Origin: Triglochin maritima
Lineage: Eukaryota > Streptophyta > Magnoliopsida > Alismatales > Juncaginaceae
Direction of reading: 5' to 3'
Length of the DNA stretch: 64,000 nucleotides
Assembly (NCBI GenBank): GCA_963682175.1
Contig: OY821772.1
Location: forward strand, 13,756,743-13,820,742
Shown here: positions 57,982 through 64,000 of the stretch, piece by piece
Position numbering within the stretch: position 1 is the stretch's first letter
How the letters are laid out: each line of letters starts with the position of its first letter
Made by a program: the position numbers and the translations under genes
The notes under the pieces: generated by a model
Told to the model about the DNA's origin: nothing
Database searches by the model: none
What the model saw: the letters and a program-made list of their open reading frames with translations, nothing else

Positions 57982-58567
57982 GAATGTTCGTGGGCCCAGC
58001 GAAAACTCATTGTCTGTCTTCGCAATGCAACAGAGTGAGCTGGCCTCGAACATGAATGTCCAAAGGGAGTGTTCGTTGCATGATTCAGTTGAGAGTACTA
58101 GTGAGAGTGAGACACCTCATCATATGCCTATACCAGAAGGTGTCTCTACCTCATGTCCCATGGCCATTGAGCCATTTGAGCTTCATATTGACTCCAACAA
58201 GGACCCACCTATGACCGAGCTTATGCTTGATGATCTAAATGATGGTGGGAGGTCCTTGTTGGATGACTTGGGGAGAAGCCCCATTCTTAGTGATGCAAGT
58301 CTGTTGCATCCATCGAATGAGCCTGAGGAACTCATTCCGATGCACCCGCCTATTGGTTGGAGGGTTTTCTTCGATGAGCAATTAAACCCTAGTGAGGCAA
58401 CACAACTTCATTCTTTGTTGCCCACACCCAACCAATATCATGAGGGTTTCGAGCCTTTCAGCTTTGACCTTTCACCCCTCATGACACCTCAGAGTACCAG
58501 TGGAGTTTGCCCATCTCGGCAAGTCTCTGGTCCTCCTGACTTGATGTTCTCATTTGATGTTCCTTGA
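57968..58567 (+). CDS. Extra acidic ORF downstream of protease, element 3
   Basis: This 199-codon ORF overlaps the end of the protease frame by 14 bp in another frame. It is rich in Ser, Pro, Asp and Glu, with blocks such as ELMLDDLNDGGRSLLDDLG and HPPIGWRVFFDEQLNPSEA. It has no similarity to RT, integrase or a movement protein that I can see. It may be the remnant of the linker between protease and RT or an accessory protein. Expression is unproven. Confidence 0.45.
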   Translation: MQPIENVRGPSENSLSVFAMQQSELASNMNVQRECSLHDSVESTSESETPHHMPIPEGVSTSCPMAIEPFELHIDSNKDPPMTELMLDDLNDGGRSLLDDLGRSPILSDASLLHPSNEPEELIPMHPPIGWRVFFDEQLNPSEATQLHSLLPTPNQYHEGFEPFSFDLSPLMTPQSTSGVCPSRQVSGPPDLMFSFDVP

Positions 58568-60154
58568 CCAAATGATTATGAGAATATCTTGGTTGATGTA
58601 TATATCTTTAAAAAAAAAACAACAACAACAAAAAGAAGAAGAAGAAGTGTGTAATAAAAGACTCCTTCAGTGAGCATCGATTGTTGTGGGCCCCAACCCT
58701 TGTGTACTTGGGCCCAATCTCTTCACGTATTTATCTCCCTTCTTCAGCTTCTCACAGGTTTTGAGGGAATTTGGGTTTGTGTCCATCAACATGACCCTGA
58801 ACGTCCCTTTGTACTTCATGTTGGTGAGATCTTTCCTTTTTCATGCATGTATCCATGTAGTATCTTGTTCACATTCATTGAGGACAATGCATGAAGTAGG
58901 TGTGGGGGGGTGTTTTACGTGTGTACATAGTCGAGTCTTTTCTTTTGATTTTTTTTGGTTTTCTTTTATGTGCATTGTTAGGGTCATGTTAGTGTGCCGC
59001 ATTTAATATCGATATATCTGCTTGCCATGATCCTTGGGTGACTTGTCTTCTTTTGCTTGCCTAGTCTTTAAAATTTTCACATTTCTTTCAAAATCTTCAT
59101 GTGTTTGCGAAAGAAAATGTTTTTGTTGGTTTTGCGTGTGTTTAGCATGTGCAAAACCGTTGAGAGGCAAAGTAAAAAGAAAGCTCCCAAAATTGTCTTG
59201 AACTTGATGCATTAGGATTTCTAGTTTACTGGCTTTAGGTCTTATCGAGTCGTTAGGATGCACCCCGGTTTTCCCTCGGGGGGCGTGTAATCATAGGGTT
59301 TCAGTACTCAAACATTTAAAGAAGTCCACCCTGAACCTAGTGAGTCAAATAATTTGTGTCTGTTAGTATAAGGAAGTTTGTCGTAGTCAAGGGCCCTTAA
59401 TCTCTTTTTGTGAAACTTAAGTGTAGGGGTTTTGGTTCCCATGTAGATAAATAAGTGGAGTTATCTCTTCTCGCACGGCTCCTATCACTCGGGAAAGTAG
59501 GTCTGAGGGGACTTTGTGCCTGGTGCTTTCGAGTCGTCTGACTTGGGATGCACCGACCGAACTCCCGTTACACGGGTGGTAGGGATCGCCCTATGTGGAG
59601 ATTTGGGGGAAGGTGTACGTGATAGTGTAAGTCCTCATAGGCAATGATGCACGAAACCTGACCCTGGGAGAATCAAACACCAACCAATAAAATGCTCCAA
59701 TAAAAAAAATTGAAAAAAAAAATTGAAAAAAAGAAAAAAAATAGTCAAATAAGAACCAAAATGGACTTTACACATTGTATCACATTCAGAAATTAAGGTT
59801 GCCCATGTCTTTCACTCAAGTCCTTAACTAACTCTCACGAATAACTCATTAGGCTAGGTGTGTGGACCGATTACATATATAGAGTCGACCCGTAGCATTA
59901 CCGCGTCCCATGATCGACAAAATAAGTCCAACGAGTCGTGTAGCTAGATTGATTAATGCATCTTGTTCGGATTTTGTGGGTATATCCGCTGAAAACCCTC
60001 AGGAGACAACACTCCTCCTGTTTGGCAACAGGGAGGTTTAACGGCTTGTTGCACGTGCTAAGTGCAACCGTGATTCCTACGAAAGTGAGTTACGATTTCT
60101 TGTTTTTCGCATGCTTTTCTCTTTCTTTGTTTTGCTCGGGACTAGCAAAAGTTA
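58568..60154 (+). other. 3' non-coding region of element 3
   Basis: It starts at 58568 and holds the internal purine tract (58898-58912, AGGTGTGGGGGGGTGTT), long stretches homologous to 19665-20210 and to the inverted 20880-21698, an A-rich run (59700-59745) and the hairpin cluster. No coding sequence is recognised. Confidence 0.75.
60001..60068 (+). ncRNA. Hairpin cluster upstream of the polypurine tract, element 3
   Basis: The stems are AGGAG/CTCCT (60001-60005/60012-60016), CCTGTT/AACAGG (60017-60022/60027-60032) and GTTGCAC/GTGCAAC (60048-60054/60062-60068). They are the structural equivalents of those in elements 1 and 2. Confidence 0.6.
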
Positions 60155-60168
60155 GGTGTGGGGGTATT
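60155..60168 (+). other. Terminal polypurine tract of element 3
   Basis: AGGTGTGGGGGTATT-type tract directly before the 3' LTR; same core as 1731-1745. Confidence 0.85.
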
Positions 60169-61571
60169 TGATTGACATCATTTCATGCTCATATTTGTAT
60201 CTTATATCCATTATCTTTCACCTAAACAATGCTATGTCACGAGTTTTATGTTTAGTTTTCAGGAATAAATAGGTTTGAAGAGATAAAACATAAAAGGACC
60301 CAAAAGCTGGGAAAAAGGACTGGATTGTGAGATCTGGGGACCAAGATGCAAGGGAGAAGGACCTGAACGCAAGGCAGAAGGACCTAAGAGCAAAACAGAA
60401 TACTCCACACCATCATGGGGAGTAGTTTACCAATTTGATTCGGGTCGGAGCTCCAACAAGTCAAGTAACCGCATCAAAGACCAACAATACCAGAAAGAAA
60501 AGCCCACAACAAAAATGAGCAGGATCTGAACCATATAGACCGCCAATTGGCGGTCCAAGACCGCTAATTGGCGGTCCATGTTGGCCCAAATCCGCTCAAA
60601 TTTCTCCAGCACATGTATTAGAGGATGTGTAGGCTATTTTTGGTATCTGTTTAGTCCCACATCGGGGGATTGTCCCGGATTAGCTTTTTCCATGGCTATA
60701 AATAGAACTCTTCACCTCCTATTGTAATCACTCCATATTTTAAGTGGCTATTCTTCCTACTAGAAGTGAGGCCTTGAAGCACACACTAAAGTAGGAGGAT
60801 GCTACTTTTAATGTAAGTCATTTTAATACAAGTTTTCTTTATTATGTTGTTTGTTTTATGTTTCTTGTTTTGCTTTGCTTAATCTCATTTCATTAGTTTT
60901 ATTAGCTTAGTTAATATGCTTTCTTTGTTTAGTTTAATAATTAGTGTAATGTTTAGTGAGTAGTTCCATCCCCTTTGGGGGGGTGGAGTAGATGTACATA
61001 CATGCATTAGAGAATGTGATGAATGCTTTATTTTTGATGTGTTGATAAAACATGAATGTATGCTTGCTTGTTTAGGATAGAATTTATAACTTGATGAGTT
61101 TTGCCAAAATGATTAGACACCTCTCATGCTTGTTTAGGTTCTGAAATAAACAACTTGCATATGTAAATGTTAATCAACTAAGTTGGTGAATAGATTGATA
61201 GGTTTTGCCATAACATTTAGACACTTCCTATGCTTGATAAACACCACCTTCATGTGCTTAAAGAATGTATTCTACACCCACCTCTTTGCTTGTGTGCACT
61301 CACTCCACCCCTTAGGGGTTTTCCCTTCCTGAAATTCCAGCATTCTTGTTTTGTTCTTAGCTTAGTTCTTATTTCATCGTTTGTTTGCTTCTTTCACCTT
61401 TCATACTTCTTAGAGTAGTTTAGTGTAGAGTAGCATAATCAATCTTTCTCTTCCCTATTTTGCCACTTGATTTCTGATAAACAAGAGGCTGCTCACCTCC
61501 CTGAGGACGACCCGTACTTGCCACCGCTTCATCGCGGCCGTGCACTTGCGGTTTAAATAAAACGTTCAACA
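60169..61571 (+). repeat. 3' LTR of element 3 (1403 bp)
   Basis: It is nearly identical to 52943-54344. The palindrome is at 60538-60555 and its variant at 60559-60576. It ends at the GCCTT duplication, after which the copia polyprotein resumes. Confidence 0.95.
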
Positions 61572-61576
61572 GCCTT

Positions 61577-62118
61577 TCAAGAAGAAAGGACCGAGAGCAA
61601 ATGACTTGTTGGATTTGATACATTCCGATGTATGTGGTCTGATGAGTACTAGTGCAAGAGACGGTTTTAGGTACTTCATTACGTTCACGGATGACTATAT
61701 TTGTTATGACTATATTTATCTAATGAGAAACAAAAGTGAATCCTTTGACAAGTTCAAGGAATTCAAGAATGAAGTAGAGAACCAACTCAACAAGAAAATC
61801 AAGTCTCTACGAACGGATCGTGGAGGTGAGTACTTAAGTACCGAATTTGACTCATTCCTAAAGGAGTGTGGTATTGTACCTCAACTCACCCCTCCCGGTA
61901 CACCTCAGTGGAATGGGGTATCCGAAAGAAGGAATAGGACATTACTCGACAAGGTTCGATCAATGATGAGTCAAGTTGAATTGCCGTTTTACTTTTGGAG
62001 TTATGCACTAGAAGCTGCGGCTTACACACTAAATAATGTTTCATCCAAATCCGTAGAGAAAACGCCTTATGAGCTATGGAGTGGTAAAACACCTAAGCTC
62101 AATTTTCTCAAGATTTAG
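61577..62118 (+). pseudogene. Copia integrase core
   Basis: It continues the polyprotein broken at 52942. The catalytic residues are present: LIHSDVCG (first Asp), RTDRGGEY (second Asp) and GVSERRNRT (Glu). The frame ends at a stop at 62116-62118 where homology continues in another frame (CEAYVKRLMSTKLQP), so a small indel has broken it. Confidence 0.88.
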
Positions 62119-64000
62119 GTTGTGAGGCCTACGTCAAGAGATTGATGTCGACCAAACTTCAACCAAAAGCGGATAAGTACTTCTTTATAGGTTATCCTCG
62201 TGAGACAAGAGGATACTACTTTTGGCATATAACCTCCAATCGAGTGATTGTAGAGAGGGATGCCGTATTTCTAGAAGAAGAATTTCTAGAAAGAATAAAA
62301 AGTAGTGGGAGTAGAGTTGTGCTTGAGGAGACTCAAGATATTCTACAAGATCATGATATGAATGGTAACATTCAAGATCATGAAGGCCCAACCGATGTGC
62401 CTTTGGTTAGTGGGAGCATGAGTAAGAGACCCTCGCAAGCAATTGTGAGAGAAACTCAATCTTCCCCACCTAGTGTACGTTCGAGAATCGAACACGAACC
62501 GATTTTGCAAGAAATTGTGGAAGAAGTTCGAGAAGTACACGTAGAACCAAAAGAACTTAGAAGGTCAACGAGGGAAATGAAGAAACCCGATATGTATTTG
62601 GGACTTCATGAGATCATAAGTACTAGATACCGATGATCCCTCGACCTTTCAAGAAGCAATGGAAAGAAAGGATTCCAAACTATGGTTTAAGGCCATCGAA
62701 TCCGATATAGAATCCATGTATAATAATCAAGTGTAGAACTTGGTTGACCTTCCTCAATGGAAAAAGGTCATTCAAAATAAATGGGTTTTCAAGAGGAAGA
62801 TGGACATGGCTGAGAACTTGACAACCTACAAATCGAGGCTTGTAGCAAAATATTTCACTCAAGTTCAAGGAATTGACTATGATGAAACTTTTTCACCGGT
62901 TGTCGTGTTCAAGTCTATTTGGATTATGCTTGCTATTGCCGCATTTCATGATTATGAGATATGACAAATTGATGTCAAAACAACGTTCCAAAATGGGAAC
63001 TTGGAGGAGGATGTGTACATGGTACAACCTCAAGGTTTTGAAGATCCAAAGAATAACGCGAAAGTATGCAAGCTTCAAAGATCCATTTATGGATTGAAGC
63101 AAGCATCAAGGAGTTGGAACAAACGCTTTGACGAAGAAGTCAAAAAGATTCACTTCGTCCAAAGTAAGGAAGAGCCTTGTATATACAAGAAGGTTAGTGG
63201 GAGCCACATAGTGTTCTTGATCTTATATGTCGATCACATACTCCTCATGGGAAATCATATACCTTTGCTTGAGCAAACAAGAAGTTCATTGAAATCTGCA
63301 TTTTCAATGAAAGATATGGGTGAGGCTCAATACATCTTGGGAATCAAGATATATAGAGATAGATCATGTAGACGCATTGGCCTAAGTCAACGTACGTACA
63401 TTGACAAGGTCTTCGAAAGGTTCAACATGAACAACTTCAAAAAGGGCAATGTGCCAATGAGTATGGGTGTGCAACTCAAGAAGTCTCAACGTGCTGAATA
63501 ACGTAAAGACTTGGAGTACATGAAACATATCCCTTATGCTTCGGCAATATGATCGATCATGTACGCGATGACTTGCACAAGACCCGATGTCTCGTATGCT
63601 CTAAGCGTGACAAGTCGTCACCAATCCAACGCAGGTCCTAAGTATTGGACTGTGGTCAGGAATATTCTAAGGTACCTTAACCGGACCAAAGATAAGTTTC
63701 TTGTTTATAGAGGACAAAGGGAGTTAATAGCCGAGGGCTATTCGGATGCGAGTTTCATGAGTGATCCTGACGATAAATGGTCGCAATCAGGATACGTCTT
63801 CCTTCTGAATGGTGGAGCTGTAAGTTGGCGTAGTTGGAAGCAAAGCACTACAGCCGACTCAACCACCGCTTCCGTAGTAATGGTTTTTACGCTGAAGCGA
63901 GCAAGGAAGGAGTGTGGATTAAGAAGTTCCTTGAAGAGCTTGGAGTAGTTCCCTCGTGCGAGGGACCCATAGAGCTATTTTGCGATAATAGTGCATCTAT
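62119..64000 (+). pseudogene. Copia integrase end, RT and RNase H (partial)
   Basis: After the integrase C-terminus and linker (YFFIGYPRETRGYYFW, ELRRSTREMKKPDMYLGLHE) comes RT. A frame change follows ISTRYR, there is a stop in the NQV-NLVDLP block (about 62734) and another at 62962. RT then runs open from about 63001 to 63501 ([27 protein letters not shown]). The catalytic YVDD reads YVDH (about 63226-63237). RNase H follows (MTCTRPDVSYALS, GYSDASF, QSGYVFLLNGGAVSW, STTAS) with a frameshift near 63870. Its last motif CDNSAS reaches the window edge. Confidence 0.88.

Larger units (their letters stand above)
52943..61571 (+). mobile_element. Athila/Tat-like Ty3 element 3, gag-protease only, young
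   Basis: It is 8629 bp with perfect GCCTT duplications (52938-52942 and 61572-61576). The LTRs are 1402 and 1403 bp, with 13 substitutions and one 1-bp indel found by eye (about 99% identity). It has a primer site, gag, protease, an Asp/Pro-rich extra ORF, internal and terminal purine tracts and the hairpin cluster, but no RT, RNase H or integrase. Mobility must have depended on enzymes from another element. It splits the copia polyprotein between pre-integrase and integrase. Confidence 0.95.
48049..64000 (+). mobile_element. Ty1/copia element (partial, runs off window)
   Basis: It has a 5' LTR (48049-49992), primer site, leader, gag-protease-pre-integrase (51475-52942), and then, after the nested Ty3 element 3, integrase, RT and RNase H (61577-64000). 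The 3' LTR is outside the window. It belongs to the same family as 3688-6837. Catalytic residues are lost in protease and RT, and frameshifts are present, so it is inactive. Confidence 0.9.

Noticed and set aside
52943..61571. Endogenous pararetrovirus instead of a retrotransposon
   Set aside because: LTRs, target duplication, Athila-type primer site and Athila-like protease fit a Ty3 element. No movement protein or pararetroviral RT is present.

Overview
This is a plant nuclear window, most likely from a eudicot with a repeat-rich genome. It is AT-rich, has short introns with canonical GT/AG splice sites, and is almost wholly made of nested LTR retrotransposons around a small gene island. 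I did not identify the species. Only two host genes are supported: an HVA22/TB2-DP1 family gene in six coding exons (42130-44816, +) and a single-exon, probably plastid-targeted membrane protein (44943-45455, -). They converge with 126 bp between their stops.

Left nest (1-25470). A broken SIRE-type Ty1/copia gag (2892-3287 and 25006-25470) is split by Athila/Tat-like Ty3 elements. Ty3 element 1 (1-2891) shows only protease, a 3' non-coding region and an LTR. Ty3 element 2 (3288-25000, target duplication GGTAT) carries a truncated 5' LTR, decayed RT-RNase H-integrase, an inverted duplication and a 3' LTR. Element 2 was itself hit by a deleted copia element (3688-6837), a complete SIRE-type copia on the minus strand (9006-19292, duplication ATATC, two 1526-bp LTRs with no difference seen), and a solo LTR (22201-23689, duplication AGAAG).

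Middle (25470-40240). This is a shredded chromovirus-like (Tekay/Del type) Ty3 gag-pol. It is interrupted by an hAT MITE with an 8-bp duplication, a low-complexity block, a SIRE-type solo LTR, a second hAT-like element and two large solo LTRs of one family (30487-32603 and 32893-35123). An AT-rich stretch with degenerate minisatellite blocks follows, up to the gene island.

Right nest (47436-64000). A decayed copia element with a 1.94-kb LTR runs off the window. Its gag-pol is split at 52943-61571 by a young Athila/Tat-like element (duplication GCCTT, LTRs about 99% identical) that has gag and protease but no RT or integrase.

Main signals for a second look. (1) The perfect 10-bp palindrome CGGTCGACCG occurs about 45 times in LTRs of three unrelated lineages, and in the copia LTRs it clusters about 100-180 bp upstream of the TATA box. 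(2) The Athila-like LTRs carry a different palindrome, GACCGCCAATTGGCGGTC, at the same promoter position. (3) A set of small RNA hairpins with compensatory base changes lies just upstream of the polypurine tract in all three Athila-like elements. (4) There are two separate gag-protease-only elements. (5) One SIRE-type element looks nearly intact, with a single extra base between gag and pol and an env-position ORF.
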